64,000 bases of DNA from positions 121,690 to 185,689 of the forward strand of contig NZ_VFEV01000006.1 of assembly GCF_007858275.1 (NCBI RefSeq), in the 5' to 3' direction. Of this stretch, positions 17,914 to 27,778 are shown piece after piece. Source of the DNA: Pseudomonas proteolytica. Lineage in GTDB: Bacteria > Pseudomonadota > Gammaproteobacteria > Pseudomonadales > Pseudomonadaceae. The notes beneath the pieces were generated by a model. It was not told where the DNA came from. It searched no databases and saw only the letters and a program-made list of their open reading frames with translations. The number at the start of each line of letters is the position of its first letter. The stretch's first letter is position 1. The position numbers were made by a program, and so were the translations under genes.

Positions 17914-18579
17914 TCAAGACTCCAGGTCATGCCGGTTGACCCGGTCTTCCAGGCGATTTTGAAAATGCGCCAGGATGCTTGCCAGGACCCAGTAGATCAG
18001 GGCCGCGGACAGGTACATGGTGAAAATTTCAAAGGTGCGCGCAGACACCAGTTGGGCCTGGCGGAACAGTTCGGGCACCTGGATGGTGGCGGCCAGCGCC
18101 GTGTCCTTGACCAGCGAAATAAAGCTGTTGCCCAAAGGCGGCAGGGCCGTGCGCATGGCCTGCGGCAGGATGGCCCGGCGCAGGGTTTGCGCGCGGGTCA
18201 TGCCGATACTGGCGGCAGCTTCCCACTGGCCACGTTCGATGGAGCCGATGGCGGCGCGCAGGATTTCACAGGCGTAGGCAGCCATGTTCAGCGAAAAGCC
18301 GATCATCGCCGCCGGGATCGGATCCAGCTCGATCCCCACTTGCGGCAAGCCGTAGTAGATCAAAAACAGCTGTACCAGCAACGGCGTGCCGCGAAAGAAC
18401 GAGACGTACACCCGGGCGGTCCAGCTCAAGAGCTTGAAGCGCGACAGGCGCATCAAGGCCAGGCCGAAGCCCAGCAGCAAGCCGAAAAACATCCCGCCGA
18501 GGCTGAGGATCACCGTGTAGTACGCGCCCTTGAGCAGAAAGGGCGCGGAGTCGAGCGCGAGTTGGAAACCTGCTTCCAT
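17914..18579 (-). CDS. tcyL: L-cystine ABC transporter permease TcyL
   Basis: Inner-membrane permease, 221 residues, HisM/YecS type. Hydrophobic spans near residues 18-40, 55-80, 85-105 and 185-210, with the coupling loop EAAASIGMTRAQTLRRAILP (about residues 137-156). Its start overlaps the tcyJ stop by one base. With TcyJ and TcyN it forms the high-affinity cystine uptake system. Confidence 0.9.
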   Translation of the reverse strand: MEAGFQLALDSAPFLLKGAYYTVILSLGGMFFGLLLGFGLALMRLSRFKLLSWTARVYVSFFRGTPLLVQLFLIYYGLPQVGIELDPIPAAMIGFSLNMAAYACEILRAAIGSIERGQWEAAASIGMTRAQTLRRAILPQAMRTALPPLGNSFISLVKDTALAATIQVPELFRQAQLVSARTFEIFTMYLSAALIYWVLASILAHFQNRLEDRVNRHDLES

Positions 18580-19373
18580 TATTGAGTGACGTCAGCGTTG
18601 AAGTATTTCTCGGACAGCTTCTTCAAGGTGCCGTCGGCGCGCAGTTTGTCGAGGGCCTGGTTGACCGCTTCAAGCAGCTCAGGCTCGCCTTTGCGCAAGG
18701 CAATCCCGGCTTCCTGGCGGGAGAAGGCTTCACCGGCAGCGGCGGTGTCCGTGGCTTTTTTCGCATATTCCAGGGCCGCCAGGCGGTCGATCAGAATCGC
18801 GTCGATACGGCCGATGCGCAGGTCCTGGAACTTGGTCGGGTCGTCGTTATAGGTCTTGATGATGGCCTTGGGTTGGTTGTCCTTGAGCCATTGTTCGTAG
18901 TTGGTGCCCAGGCCTACCCCGACTTTCTTGCCGGCCAGGTCATCGGCGGTCTTGATGGTGTCGACGTTTTTCGCCAGGGTCAGGGCCTGGATCCCGGAGA
19001 CGGTGTAGGGCTTGGAGAAATCGTACTTTTTCTGGCGCTCTTCGGAGATCGTCACCTGGTTGACCACGGCGTCGAGGCGCTTGGATTCCAGTGCGGCGAG
19101 GATGCCGTCCCACGGTGTGGCTTGCAGCTTGACCTTGACGCCCAGCTCCTTGGCCAGGGCTTCGGACAGCTCGACTTCAAAGCCGCTGAGCTTGCCGCTT
19201 TCATCGACGAAGCTGAACGGTGGGTAGGTGCCTTCCAGGCCGATCTTGATCTCGCCGGCCTTCTTGATCTTGCCCAGTTGCTCGCCGGCAACCGCCTGGC
19301 CCAGCAACCCGGCGCCAAGGGCCAGGCCCAATGTGCCAACCAGCAACGTTCGACGCAATACAGAAATAGTCAT
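18579..19373 (-). CDS. tcyJ: L-cystine periplasmic binding protein TcyJ
   Basis: Solute-binding protein of 264 residues (family 3, FliY/TcyJ type). Signal peptide LRRTLLVGTLGLALGAGLLG ends near AVAGEQ. Family motifs: KIGLEGTYPPFSFVDESGKL at the ligand-binding N-lobe, GFEVELSEALAKELG, VVNQVTISEERQKKYDFSKP and VGVGLGTNYEQWL. First gene of the tcyJLN operon; an AT-rich dyad lies about 120 bases upstream. Confidence 0.9.
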   Translation of the reverse strand: MTISVLRRTLLVGTLGLALGAGLLGQAVAGEQLGKIKKAGEIKIGLEGTYPPFSFVDESGKLSGFEVELSEALAKELGVKVKLQATPWDGILAALESKRLDAVVNQVTISEERQKKYDFSKPYTVSGIQALTLAKNVDTIKTADDLAGKKVGVGLGTNYEQWLKDNQPKAIIKTYNDDPTKFQDLRIGRIDAILIDRLAALEYAKKATDTAAAGEAFSRQEAGIALRKGEPELLEAVNQALDKLRADGTLKKLSEKYFNADVTQ

Positions 19374-19490
19374 GACAAGCCCCTGTGTTTTTTGTGGTGT
19401 GCGAAGCAGGTGACGCAGTGGTCGTATCCTGCCCTAAAAACGCGGTGTGTGGGAGCGCGACTATAGGGCGAGGTTTAAAGCGTTAAAAAT

Positions 19491-19512
19491 AATATAAATT
19501 CAATTTTATATT
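19491..19512. promoter_or_regulatory. AT-rich inverted repeat upstream of tcyJ
   Basis: AATATAAATTCAATTTTATA with the next two bases TT forms perfect 8-base arms (AATATAAA / TTTATATT) around 6 bases, about 120 bases before the leftward tcyJ start. It resembles in kind the dyads ahead of the sfnB and tauA operons. Candidate operator for a sulfur-starvation regulator such as CysB; inference. Confidence 0.4.
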
Positions 19513-19546
19513 CTATTAAGGAATATGTGAGCGATGAAAATTCAAT

Positions 19547-19635
19547 TGTGGGAGCGGGCTTGCTCGCGAATGCGGTGGGTCATTGATGGATAGTTTGACT
19601 GATACACCGCGTTCGCGAGCAAGCCCGCTCCCACA
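19547..19635. repeat. REPIN, GGGAGCGGGCTTGC type
   Basis: Inverted REP pair (TGTGGGAGCGGGCTTGCTCG and complement) with an inner GAATGCGGTG / CACCGCGTTC pairing in the spacer. Located between the end of dcyD and the tcyJ promoter, on the leftward strand. Confidence 0.92.
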
Positions 19636-19655
19636 TTTAGTAGGCATGCCTCCCG

Positions 19656-20648
19656 TCAGAACAATGAGTCATAGGCAAACAACGCCGGCGCCCCGCCGGT
19701 GTGCAGGAAGATGATCGGCCCGTCTTCGAACGCCCCGCGTCCGATGCCGTCCAGCAACCCGGCCATGGCCTTGCCGGTGTAGACCGGGTCGAGCAGCAGG
19801 CCTTCCTGGCTCGCCAGCAGCTTGATTGCCGCCAGGGTGCCGGCGTTGGGTTCGCCGTAGCGCGGGGCGAAGTATTCGTCCCACAGGATCACCTTGAACG
19901 CGTCGGGTACCTCCACTCCCAGCAACTGCGCCGTGCGCTTGGCCAGGCCTTGGACCTTGGGCCGTTGCGCTTCGTCGGTGCGCGATACGGTGACGCCAAT
20001 CACCGGCAAGTCCGGCTGCACTTCACTCAATGCCAGGGCCAGGCCGCTGTGGGTGCCGGCGCTGCCGGATGCCAGGACCACCGCCGCGAATTGCAGGCCG
20101 CTGGCGTCAATCTGCGCGGCCAGTTCCAGCCCGGCGCGCACATAGCCCAGGGCGCCCAGGGCGTTGGAGCCGCCGATCGGCACCAGATAGGGATTTTTGC
20201 CATTGCTGCGCAGGCGCTCGGCCAGGGCATGGAGTTGCTCGTCGGCGTTGTCCAGGTTTTCGACGAGTTCGACCTTGGCGTCGAACAGCTCTACCAACAA
20301 GCGGTTGCCATTGCCCAGGTAGTTGGGGTCGTCGGTGCCTGTGGGGTTTTCCAGCAGGGCGACACAGCCCAGGCCCAGCTTGGCCGCCAGGGCGGCGGTC
20401 TGGCGCACATGGTTGGACTGGATCGCACCGGCGGTGATCAGCGTATCGGCGCCCTGGGCCAGGGCATCGGCGGCGAGGTATTCGAGCTTGCGCAGTTTGT
20501 TGCCGCCCATGGCCAGCGGCGTGGTGTCGTCGCGCTTGATGTAGATATCACGGCCCAGCCAGGTCGACAGTCGTTCGAGTTTTTCCAGGGCGGTGGCGCC
20601 ACCCAGCAGTTCCAGACGATTAAAACGGTCGAGCTGTTGTTTGATCAT
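19656..20648 (-). CDS. dcyD: D-cysteine desulfhydrase DcyD
   Basis: PLP enzyme converting D-cysteine to pyruvate, hydrogen sulfide and ammonia; 330 residues. ATG at 20648 ([15 protein letters not shown]) is the family's usual start; the frame stays open to 20708. PLP lysine lies in [17 protein letters not shown] (about residues 35-51), with [20 protein letters not shown] and the phosphate loop [20 protein letters not shown] deaminase has the same fold, so that activity cannot be excluded, but the tcyJLN neighbours favour D-cysteine. It is upstream of tcyJ on the same strand, separated by a REPIN. Confidence 0.85.
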   Translation of the reverse strand: MIKQQLDRFNRLELLGGATALEKLERLSTWLGRDIYIKRDDTTPLAMGGNKLRKLEYLAADALAQGADTLITAGAIQSNHVRQTAALAAKLGLGCVALLENPTGTDDPNYLGNGNRLLVELFDAKVELVENLDNADEQLHALAERLRSNGKNPYLVPIGGSNALGALGYVRAGLELAAQIDASGLQFAAVVLASGSAGTHSGLALALSEVQPDLPVIGVTVSRTDEAQRPKVQGLAKRTAQLLGVEVPDAFKVILWDEYFAPRYGEPNAGTLAAIKLLASQEGLLLDPVYTGKAMAGLLDGIGRGAFEDGPIIFLHTGGAPALFAYDSLF

Positions 20649-20815
20649 GGTCACGCACGGGTAAGAGGAGATGGGAAGGACTATAGGCAGGGCTTTTTGC
20701 GCGGGCAACTGCCAGTTGCTTATGCTCTGCGGTTATTAGCATTGCACCATTGGTTCTTAAGGGCGGCCCGGTTGCATACCGTAAAGTGATGGCCATTACG
20801 TCAGGAGTGAATACC

Positions 20816-21742
20816 GTGAGCGAGCGTTCCAGTCATTGGCAATTACAGACCATCGTCAGCCAGTTGCGTGGCGCCCGGGACCAGTGGCGCACGCGCAACG
20901 GCCGGGTCAGCGGCGAGCAGGGCGGTCGCGAATTACCTTCCCGTGATGCGGTGGCGCAGATTCTCGAGGCGTTGTGTGGCGCACTGTTCCCCATGCGCCT
21001 GGGGCCGGTGGATTTGCGCGAGGAGAGCGAAGACTTTTACGTCGGCCATACCCTCGATGTGGCGCTCAATGCCTTGCTCGCCCAAGCCCGCCTGGAGTTG
21101 CGCTATGCCGCGCGCCAAGGCGGCCATGCCGATAATGAAGTCGATGCATTGGCCATTCGCCTGATCCAGGACTTTGCCCTGGCCTTGCCGGCGTTGCGCA
21201 GCCTGTTGGACACCGATGTGCTGGCCGCCTATCACGGCGACCCGGCCGCGCGCAGTGTGGATGAGGTGTTGCTGTGCTACCCGGGGATCCTGGCGGTGAT
21301 CCACCATCGCCTGGCCCACCATTTGTATCGCGCCGGGCTGCCTCTGCTGGCGCGGATCAGCGCGGAAATCGCCCACTCGGCCACCGGCATCGATATCCAC
21401 CCTGGCGCGCAGATCGGCCCGAGCTTCTTTATCGACCACGGTACGGGTGTGGTGATTGGCGAGACGGCGATCATTGGCGAGCGGGTGCGTATCTACCAGG
21501 CGGTAACCCTGGGCGCCAAGCGTTTCCCGGCGGATGAGGATGGGCAGTTGCAGAAGGGCCATCCGCGCCACCCGATTGTGGAGGACGATGTCGTGATCTA
21601 TGCCGGGGCGACGATTCTGGGGCGGATCACCATCGGCAAGGGCTCGACCATTGGCGGCAATGTGTGGCTGACCCGCAGCGTGCCGACGGGGGCGAACATC
21701 ACGCAGGCGAATTTGCAGCATGATGATGGGACGCAGAAGTAG
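20816..21742 (+). CDS. epsC: Serine O-acetyltransferase EpsC
   Basis: Forms O-acetylserine, the carbon skeleton for cysteine; 308 residues from a GTG start at 20816 preceded by CAGGAG eight bases upstream (an ATG at 20750 is in frame but lacks a ribosome site). The N-terminal helical region spans about residues 1-190. Then come left-handed beta-helix hexapeptides: GIDIHPGAQIGPSFFIDHG, the CysE signature GVVIGETAIIGERV, and GATILGRITIGKGSTIGGN. The catalytic His of FIDHGTG is present. EpsC-type enzymes are longer than CysE at the N terminus. Divergent from dcyD: cysteine synthesis and breakdown share one promoter region. Confidence 0.9.
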   Translation: MSERSSHWQLQTIVSQLRGARDQWRTRNGRVSGEQGGRELPSRDAVAQILEALCGALFPMRLGPVDLREESEDFYVGHTLDVALNALLAQARLELRYAARQGGHADNEVDALAIRLIQDFALALPALRSLLDTDVLAAYHGDPAARSVDEVLLCYPGILAVIHHRLAHHLYRAGLPLLARISAEIAHSATGIDIHPGAQIGPSFFIDHGTGVVIGETAIIGERVRIYQAVTLGAKRFPADEDGQLQKGHPRHPIVEDDVVIYAGATILGRITIGKGSTIGGNVWLTRSVPTGANITQANLQHDDGTQK

Positions 21743-21763
21743 TGTTGAAGTAGCGACGATCTA

Positions 21764-21854
21764 ATGTGGGAGCGGGCTTGCTCGCGAATGCGGTGTGTCA
21801 GCCACTGACTTTGTGCCTGACACACCGCATTCGCGAGCAAGCCCGCTCCCACAT
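21764..21854. repeat. REPIN, GGGAGCGGGCTTGC type
   Basis: Inverted REP pair (ATGTGGGAGCGGGCTTGCTC and complement) with the inner GAATGCGGTGTGTC / GACACACCGCATTC stem, immediately after epsC. A canonical, almost undecayed copy. Confidence 0.94.
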
Positions 21855-22109
21855 TTTTTGCCTGTATTCCAAATTCAACCAGCAATCGCTGAACGTTTTG
21901 CCTTTCTCGCCCGTCATACCCTTCCTTGAGCTAGTGTAGGAATTACCTACCACTCAGCCTTGCGATTAGTCCCAGACCGCCTATTCATGTTTAACTTGAA
22001 CGTTCGTTCAAGTTAAACCGGTGGTTCGCTGCCCGCTCACAACAGGAGGCTTACCTTTGCTGAGTCCGTTTTATACAGCCACATCCAACACCCTCGAGGT
22101 GCACCGTTC
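21855..22109. other. betT upstream region
   Basis: About 255 bases between the REPIN and betT. It holds the 30-base palindrome at 21989-22018 and a GAGGTG ribosome site before the betT ATG. Nothing else was recognised. Confidence 0.4.
21989..22018. promoter_or_regulatory. Probable BetI operator (30-bp palindrome)
   Basis: Fourteen-base arms (GTTTAACTTGAACG / CGTTCAAGTTAAAC) pair perfectly around a central TT. The core TGAACGTTCGTTCA is the style of site used by TetR-family repressors, and BetI controls choline genes in Pseudomonas and E. coli. It lies about 92 bases before betT. No betI gene is in the window, so the regulator would act in trans. Confidence 0.65.
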
Positions 22110-24110
22110 ATGAGTGCCTCGTCTGCCCCTCCAAGCGGCCTGGTGCGCATGAATGCGCCGGTGTTTTACTTCGCCGCGAGCTTCATCCTGCTATTTGGCC
22201 TAACCGTCATCGCGATCCCCGAACAGGCTGGCGCCTGGTTGCTGGCCGCGCAAAACTGGGCGGCCAATACGGTCGGCTGGTACTACATGCTGGCGATGAC
22301 CCTGTATCTGGTCTTCGTGGTGGTCACCGCGTTGTCTGGCTACGGCAAGATCAAACTCGGTGCCGACCACGACGAGCCCGAATTCAGTTATTTGTCCTGG
22401 GCCGGCATGCTGTTTGCCGCCGGGATCAGCATCACGCTGTTTTTCTTCTGCGTCTCGGAGCCCTTGACCCACCTGGTGCAACCACCCCAGGGCGAGGCCT
22501 TGAACGCCGATGCGGCGCGCCAGGCCATGCAGGTGCTGTTCCTGCATTGGGGCCTGCACGGCTGGGGCGTATTTGCGTTCGTCGGCATGGCCCTGGCGTA
22601 CTTCGCTTACCGGCATAACCTGCCGCTGGCCTTGCGTTCGGCGCTGTACCCGCTGATCGGCAAGCGCATCAACGGCCCTATTGGCTATGCAGTGGATGGC
22701 TTTGGCATTATCGCCACGGTGTTCGGCCTGGGGGCCGATATGGGCTTTGGGGTGCTGCACCTCAACTCGGGACTGGACTACCTGTTCGGCATCGCCCACA
22801 CCCAATGGATCCAGGTCGGCCTGATCACCCTGATGATGGGCGCGGCGATCCTGGTCGCGGTGGCCGGTGTCGACAAGGGTGTGCGCGTCATGTCCGACAT
22901 CAACATGCTGCTGGCCTGTGCGCTGCTGCTGTTTGTGCTGTTCGCCGGGCCCACCCAGCATTTGCTCAACACCCTGATCCAGAACATCGGTGACTACCTC
23001 GGCGCATTGCCGAGCAAGAGTTTTGATGTGTACGCCTACGACAAGCCCAGCGACTGGCTCGGCGGTTGGACCGTGTTCTACTGGGCCTGGTGGATCGCGT
23101 GGTCGCCGTTCGTGGGCCTGTTCATCGCACGGATTTCCCGTGGCCGCACCATCCGCGAGTTCGTCTTCGGCGTGCTGCTGATCCCGCTGGGCTTCACCCT
23201 GGCGTGGATGTCGATCTTCGGCAACAGCGCCATTGACCAGGTGCTCAACCACGGCATGGTCGCCCTGGGTCAGTCGGCCATCGACGACCCCTCGATGAGC
23301 CTCTACCTGCTGCTGGAAACCTACCCGTGGAGCAAGACCGTGATCGCGGTCACGGTGTTTATCAGCTTTGTGTTCTTTGTCACTTCGGCCGACTCCGGCA
23401 CCGTGGTGCTGTCGACCCTGTCGTCCAAGGGTGGCAACGCCGATGAAGACGGGCCCAAGTGGCTGCGGGTGTTCTGGGGCGCGATGACCGCGCTGGTGAC
23501 CAGCGCCTTGCTGTTTGCCGGCAGCATAGACTCGCTCAAGTCCGCAGTCGTGCTGACCTCGCTGCCGTTCTCGTTGATCCTGCTGTTGATGATGTGGGGG
23601 CTGCACAAGGCGTTCTACCTCGAATCCCAGAAGCAGATTGCCCAACTGCACTCCCTGGCCCCCGTATCGGCATCCCGCAAGGGCCGTGGCGGCTGGCGCC
23701 AGCGCTTGAGCCAGGCGGTGCATTTCCCTTCACGGGACGAGGTCTACCGCTTCCTCGAAACCACAGTACGCCCGGCCATTGAGGAAGTGACTGCGGTGTT
23801 TGTCGAGAAAGGCCTGAACGTCGTCACCCAGCCCGACCCGTCCAACGACAGCGTCAGCCTGGAAATCGGCCACGGCGAAGAGCATCCGTTTGTCTACCAG
23901 GTGCAGATGCGTGGCTACTTCACGCCGTCCTTTGCCCGTGGTGGCATGGGCTCCAAAGAGATGAACAACCGTCGCTACTACCGCGCGGAAGTACACCTGA
24001 GCGAGGGTAGCCAGGACTACGACTTGGTGGGCTACACCAAGGAGCAGATCATCAACGACATCCTCGACCAGTACGAGCGGCATCTGCAGTTCCTGCATCT
24101 GGTGCGCTGA
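22110..24110 (+). CDS. betT: Choline transporter BetT, BCCT family
   Basis: Sodium/proton-coupled choline importer, 666 residues, supplying precursor for glycine betaine osmoprotection. Twelve hydrophobic spans cover residues ~15-500. The Trp-rich BCCT signature WTVFYWAWWIAWSPFVGLFI (about residues 320-340) continues into ARISRGRTIREF, and GADMGFGVLHLNSGLDYL is the glycine-rich unwound TM region. A long cytoplasmic tail of about 150 residues (from QKQIAQLHSL) is the domain that in BetT proteins senses osmotic change. The BetI-like palindrome upstream suggests induction by choline. It is unrelated in function to the flanking sulfur genes. Confidence 0.92.
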   Translation: MSASSAPPSGLVRMNAPVFYFAASFILLFGLTVIAIPEQAGAWLLAAQNWAANTVGWYYMLAMTLYLVFVVVTALSGYGKIKLGADHDEPEFSYLSWAGMLFAAGISITLFFFCVSEPLTHLVQPPQGEALNADAARQAMQVLFLHWGLHGWGVFAFVGMALAYFAYRHNLPLALRSALYPLIGKRINGPIGYAVDGFGIIATVFGLGADMGFGVLHLNSGLDYLFGIAHTQWIQVGLITLMMGAAILVAVAGVDKGVRVMSDINMLLACALLLFVLFAGPTQHLLNTLIQNIGDYLGALPSKSFDVYAYDKPSDWLGGWTVFYWAWWIAWSPFVGLFIARISRGRTIREFVFGVLLIPLGFTLAWMSIFGNSAIDQVLNHGMVALGQSAIDDPSMSLYLLLETYPWSKTVIAVTVFISFVFFVTSADSGTVVLSTLSSKGGNADEDGPKWLRVFWGAMTALVTSALLFAGSIDSLKSAVVLTSLPFSLILLLMMWGLHKAFYLESQKQIAQLHSLAPVSASRKGRGGWRQRLSQAVHFPSRDEVYRFLETTVRPAIEEVTAVFVEKGLNVVTQPDPSNDSVSLEIGHGEEHPFVYQVQMRGYFTPSFARGGMGSKEMNNRRYYRAEVHLSEGSQDYDLVGYTKEQIINDILDQYERHLQFLHLVR

Positions 24111-24115
24111 ACAAA

Positions 24116-24216
24116 CTGTAGGCGCGAGCTTGCTCGTGAAGATCGCCAACGAAAACGCGGGGCATCTGATGCCCCGCAGCGTCCTTGGGTTTTTCGCGAG
24201 CAAGCTCGCCCCTACA
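24116..24216. repeat. REPIN, GTAGG.GCGAGCTTGC type
   Basis: Inverted pair CTGTAGGCGCGAGCTTGCTC and complement between convergent betT and tauD. The spacer holds a strong inner palindrome, GCGGGGCATC / GATGCCCCGC. Same subtype as the element at 17051, with a C in place of A in the head. Confidence 0.9.
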
Positions 24217-24224
24217 AGGGCCTG

Positions 24225-25061
24225 TTAGAAGGGCACGTCACCCAGGATTGTTGCCCGATGCATCACCCGTCGTTGTGGCCGGTAGTCGTCCACGGCGTAG
24301 TGCTGGGTGACGCGGTTGTCCCAGAAGGCCACGTCGTTGGCTTGCCAGCGCCAGCGGATAGTGAATTCCGGGCGAGTGGCGTGGGCGAACAGCAGTTTGA
24401 GGATGACCTCGCTTTCGGCCGGTTCCAGTTCGTTGATCTTGCTGGTGAAGCCGTCGCTGACAAACAGCGATTTGCGCCCGCTGACCGGGTGCGTGCGAAT
24501 CACCGGGTGCGACAGTGGCGGGTTTTTCCTGCGTGCTTCTTCCCAGCGGGCCAGGTCTTGGGCGGTGTTGCCGTAACGCTCCAGAGGGAACGAGCGAGTG
24601 AAGTCGTGGGTCGCCGTCAGGCCGGTCAAAAAGCCCTTCATCGGTTCCGATAACGCCTCAAAGGCCGCGATGCCGCTGGCCCACAAGGTGTCACCGCCAA
24701 AGGCCGGCAGCAGCTTGGCGCTGAGCACGGCGCCCATGGCTGGCGTGGGCAGGAAGGTCACGTCGGTGTGCCAGATGGCGTTGTCGCGCACGTCGGTGAC
24801 GGCGGTGTCGAGGATCAGCACTTCGGGTTGTTCCGGCACGTTGGGGTAGATCGGGTGAATGTGCAGGTCACCGAAATTCGCCGCGAAGCGCGCTTGCTGT
24901 TGCGGGGTGATCGGCTGGTCGCGAAAGAACAGTACCGAATGCTGGAGCAGCGCCTGCTCGATGGCGTCGCGCTGTTCGAGGTTCAGCGGCTGGGCAATAT
25001 CGACGCCACTGATCTGGGCGCCCAGGGCGCTGCTTAAGGGGGTAACGGTCAGGCGGCTCAT
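24225..25061 (-). CDS. tauD: Taurine dioxygenase TauD
   Basis: Fe(II)/2-oxoglutarate dioxygenase that hydroxylates taurine, which then releases sulfite and aminoacetaldehyde; 278 residues. Iron ligands are readable as His98 and Asp100 (IWHTDVTF) and His254 (TQHYA); 2-oxoglutarate-binding Arg265 and Arg269 are in [13 protein letters not shown]. Each is one position from its E. coli TauD equivalent. The ATG at 25061 is the true start; the frame remains open upstream only because it shadows tauC. Last gene of tauABCD, 56 bases after tauC. Convergent with betT across a REPIN. Confidence 0.93.
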   Translation of the reverse strand: MSRLTVTPLSSALGAQISGVDIAQPLNLEQRDAIEQALLQHSVLFFRDQPITPQQQARFAANFGDLHIHPIYPNVPEQPEVLILDTAVTDVRDNAIWHTDVTFLPTPAMGAVLSAKLLPAFGGDTLWASGIAAFEALSEPMKGFLTGLTATHDFTRSFPLERYGNTAQDLARWEEARRKNPPLSHPVIRTHPVSGRKSLFVSDGFTSKINELEPAESEVILKLLFAHATRPEFTIRWRWQANDVAFWDNRVTQHYAVDDYRPQRRVMHRATILGDVPF

Positions 25062-25117
25062 GCTCTTCTCGCAAATGTCGGGCGCCGAGATGCCGGCGTA
25101 GTCAGTGCTGTTGTTAT

Positions 25118-25945
25118 TCAGTGGGCCTGGCCATGCCATGGCACCAGCTTGCGCTGCAGGGCACGCAGGCCCATTTCCATGGCGAAGGCAATCAGGGCGA
25201 TGACCAGGATGCCCAGCACCACCACATCGGTGACCAAAAACTGCGCCGCTGACTGCACCATGAAGCCCAGGCCGCTGGTGGCGGCGATCAGTTCGGCGGC
25301 GACCAGGGTCGACCAGCCCACGCCCAGGCCGATGCGCACGCCGGTGAGGATGTCGGGCAGGGCGCTGGGCAGAATCACATGGCGGATCAACTGCGCCCGC
25401 GTCGCGCCCAGGGACTGCGCTGCGCGCAATTTGGCCGGGTCTACGGTGCGTACGCCGGTGGCGGTAGCGATGGCAATTGGCGCGAAGATCGCCAGGTAGA
25501 TCAGCAACACTTTGGACAGCTCGCCAATGCCGCACCAGATCACGATCAGCGGCAGGTAGGCCAGCGGTGGAATCGGGCGGTAGAACTCGATCAGCGGGTC
25601 GAGAATGCCACGGGCAATACGGTTGGCGCCGATGGCAATGCCGACCGGCACGGCGGTCAGCACCGCAAAGCCCAGGCCCAGGCCGATGCGACCCAGGCTG
25701 GCGCCCAGATGCTGCCAGAGGGTGGAGTCCATGTAGCCGCTGGTTGCCAGCAGCCAGCCTTTTTGCAATACGGCCGCCGGCGGCGGCAGGAACAGCGGCT
25801 CGATCAGCCCGCTGGCGGTCACGGCCCACCACAGCGCCAGCAGCGCAACCAGCGTCAGCACACTGATCCAGCGTGTGCTCAACGTGCGACGCAGCGGTGG
25901 GCTGGCTTGGCTGACGGCAGTGGCCGGGATTTCATAACTGCTCAT
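25118..25945 (-). CDS. tauC: Taurine ABC transporter permease TauC
   Basis: Inner-membrane permease of 275 residues (SsuC/TauC type). A cytoplasmic N-tail precedes the first span ([20 protein letters not shown]); further hydrophobic segments follow. The coupling loop is [20 protein letters not shown]. Its ATG overlaps the tauB stop by 4 bases. Confidence 0.92.
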   Translation of the reverse strand: MSSYEIPATAVSQASPPLRRTLSTRWISVLTLVALLALWWAVTASGLIEPLFLPPPAAVLQKGWLLATSGYMDSTLWQHLGASLGRIGLGLGFAVLTAVPVGIAIGANRIARGILDPLIEFYRPIPPLAYLPLIVIWCGIGELSKVLLIYLAIFAPIAIATATGVRTVDPAKLRAAQSLGATRAQLIRHVILPSALPDILTGVRIGLGVGWSTLVAAELIAATSGLGFMVQSAAQFLVTDVVVLGILVIALIAFAMEMGLRALQRKLVPWHGQAH

Positions 25946-26721
25946 GCGTACACCTGCCGTTGCGAGAACACTTTGCCCAGCACGTGCTCGCGGGTTTCGA
26001 TAAACCGTGGGTCGGACTTGATCGCGCGCGCCGATTCGCCGGCAGCGTAACGCTGGCCGAAATCCAGGCTCAGGCGCTCGACGATTTGCCCGGGGTTGGG
26101 GGCCAGCAGAATCAGGTCGGTGGCGAGAAATACCGCTTCTTCGATGTCGTGGGTGATCAGGAACACCGGCTTGGCCGTGCGCCGCCAGACTTGCAGCAGC
26201 AGCTCTTGCATCTGTTCACGGGTGAAGGCATCGAGGGCGCCGAAGGGTTCGTCCATCAGCAATACCCGCGGGTCGGCGGCCAGGGCGCGGGCCAGGCCCA
26301 CGCGTTGTTTCTGCCCACCGGACAGTTGCCAGATGCGCCGGCTGTCAAAACCCGCCAGGTCCACCAGCGCGAGCATTTCACGGGCGCGGACTTGCCGTTG
26401 GGCCTTGGGCACGCCGGCCAGTTCCAGGCCGAAGCCGACATTGGCCAGCACATCCTGCCAGGGCAGCAGTGCGTCGTCCTGGAACACCACGCCACGTTCG
26501 GCACTCGGGCCTTTGACGGGTACGCCGTCGAGGGTGATGCGCCCGGCGCTGGGTTCGACGAAACCGGCAATCAGGTTCAACAGCGAAGTCTTGCCACTGC
26601 CGGAAGGGCCGAGGGCTACCAGCAATTGCTGGGGCCCAAGGGTCAGGGAAATATCCGCCAGCACGGGCGTGGTTGCGCCGGGGTACTGTGCGCTGATGCG
26701 CTCCAGCTGTAGCAAGGCCAT
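25942..26721 (-). CDS. tauB: Taurine ABC transporter ATP-binding protein TauB
   Basis: ATPase of the taurine importer, 259 residues. Walker [14 protein letters not shown]-loop [12 protein letters not shown], signature [15 protein letters not shown], Walker [16 protein letters not shown]-loop [11 protein letters not shown]. The DDALLPW Q-loop and EPFGALDAF box are typical of the nitrate/sulfonate/taurine subfamily. Sixteen bases after tauA; overlaps tauC. Confidence 0.93.
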   Translation of the reverse strand: MALLQLERISAQYPGATTPVLADISLTLGPQQLLVALGPSGSGKTSLLNLIAGFVEPSAGRITLDGVPVKGPSAERGVVFQDDALLPWQDVLANVGFGLELAGVPKAQRQVRAREMLALVDLAGFDSRRIWQLSGGQKQRVGLARALAADPRVLLMDEPFGALDAFTREQMQELLLQVWRRTAKPVFLITHDIEEAVFLATDLILLAPNPGQIVERLSLDFGQRYAAGESARAIKSDPRFIETREHVLGKVFSQRQVYA

Positions 26722-26737
26722 CGCAGTGAACTCCCGA

Positions 26738-27715
26738 TCAGTTGGTGATGAACTTGGCGCTGACGTAAGGGGCGTAGTCCGGCAGCACGGCCTCGACCTT
26801 GCCTTGTTCCTTGAGGAACGTGGCGGTGTCGGTCACAGCCTTGGTGGTGGGGGCGCCAAGCAGCGTCACTTGGTCGGCGGCCAGCGGGTAGACGTTGCCT
26901 TGCAGCAGCAACGGAATGTCGCTGGCCTTGGCGCCGGAGAGCTTCACCAGTTTGTCGACGTTGCCCTTGTCGGCCAGCCAGGCTTGTGGGTCTTTGCGGT
27001 ATTGGGCGTAGGCATCGAGGGTGACTTTGGCGAAGGCGCTGACGATTTCCGGGTGCTTCTCGGCAAAGTCCTTACGCACGATCCAGGCATCGAAGGTCGG
27101 CGCGCCGAACTTGGCCAGTTCGCCGGAGGTGATCAGCACTTTGCCGCTTTCCTTGGCCACGCCCAGGGCCGGGTCCCAGACATAAGTAGCGTCGATATCG
27201 CCACGCTTCCACGCCGCAATGATGGCCGGCGGGGCGAGGTTGAGCACGGTGACTTTCGCGGGATCGATGTTCCAGTGTTTGAGCGCGGCCAGCAGGCTGT
27301 AGTGGCCGGTGGACACGAACGGCACGGCGATTTTCTTGCCGATCAGGTCCTGGGGGCTGTTGATCCCGGAACCGTTGCGCGCCACCAGGGCTTCGGCGCC
27401 ACCGATCTGGGTCGCGACGAGGAAGGTCTGCACCGGGACTTTGCGGGTGATGGCGGCGGTCAGCGGGCTGGAACCGAGATAGCCGATCTGCACGTCGCCG
27501 GACGCGATGGCGGCGATGATATCGGCGCCATTGTCGAATTTGCGCCAGTCGATCTTGGCGTTGGTGGCTTTTTCATAAGCGCCGTCGGCCTGGGCGACTT
27601 TGGCCGGGTCAACGGTGGTCTGGTAGGCGATGGTCACGTCGGCCGCCTGGGCAAACAGGCTCGCGCCGGCCAGGGATACAGCCGCCAGGAGGCGCAAAGG
27701 GGAAGGCAGTTTCAT
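26738..27715 (-). CDS. tauA: Taurine periplasmic binding protein TauA
   Basis: Substrate-binding protein of 325 residues. ATG at 27715 ([20 protein letters not shown]) has AGGAG at ideal spacing and starts the signal peptide ending FAQA-AD; an in-frame upstream ATG at 27730 adds five residues. Core motifs are [54 protein letters not shown] and [10 protein letters not shown], as in E. coli TauA. First gene of the operon; an AT-rich dyad lies 64 bases upstream. Confidence 0.92.
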   Translation of the reverse strand: MKLPSPLRLLAAVSLAGASLFAQAADVTIAYQTTVDPAKVAQADGAYEKATNAKIDWRKFDNGADIIAAIASGDVQIGYLGSSPLTAAITRKVPVQTFLVATQIGGAEALVARNGSGINSPQDLIGKKIAVPFVSTGHYSLLAALKHWNIDPAKVTVLNLAPPAIIAAWKRGDIDATYVWDPALGVAKESGKVLITSGELAKFGAPTFDAWIVRKDFAEKHPEIVSAFAKVTLDAYAQYRKDPQAWLADKGNVDKLVKLSGAKASDIPLLLQGNVYPLAADQVTLLGAPTTKAVTDTATFLKEQGKVEAVLPDYAPYVSAKFITN

Positions 27716-27778
27716 GGTGTAGCTCCTCATCAGGCGGCCGAGGGTCGGCGTGGGAGGAGACTAAATGATCTAAGAATC

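Noticed and set aside
19656..20648. ACC deaminase as the identity of the desulfhydrase gene
   Set aside because: Same fold, but the cystine transporter and serine acetyltransferase neighbours favour D-cysteine desulfhydrase; not excluded biochemically.
22200..23723. 507-codon frame antisense to betT
   Set aside because: Composition is His/Gln/Arg-rich as in other antisense frames, while the + strand carries a complete BCCT transporter.
25062..25832. Apparent N-terminal extension of tauD to 535 residues
   Set aside because: The upstream part is another frame of tauC (Arg/Pro/Gly-rich), and TauD length and residue numbering fit the ATG at 25061.
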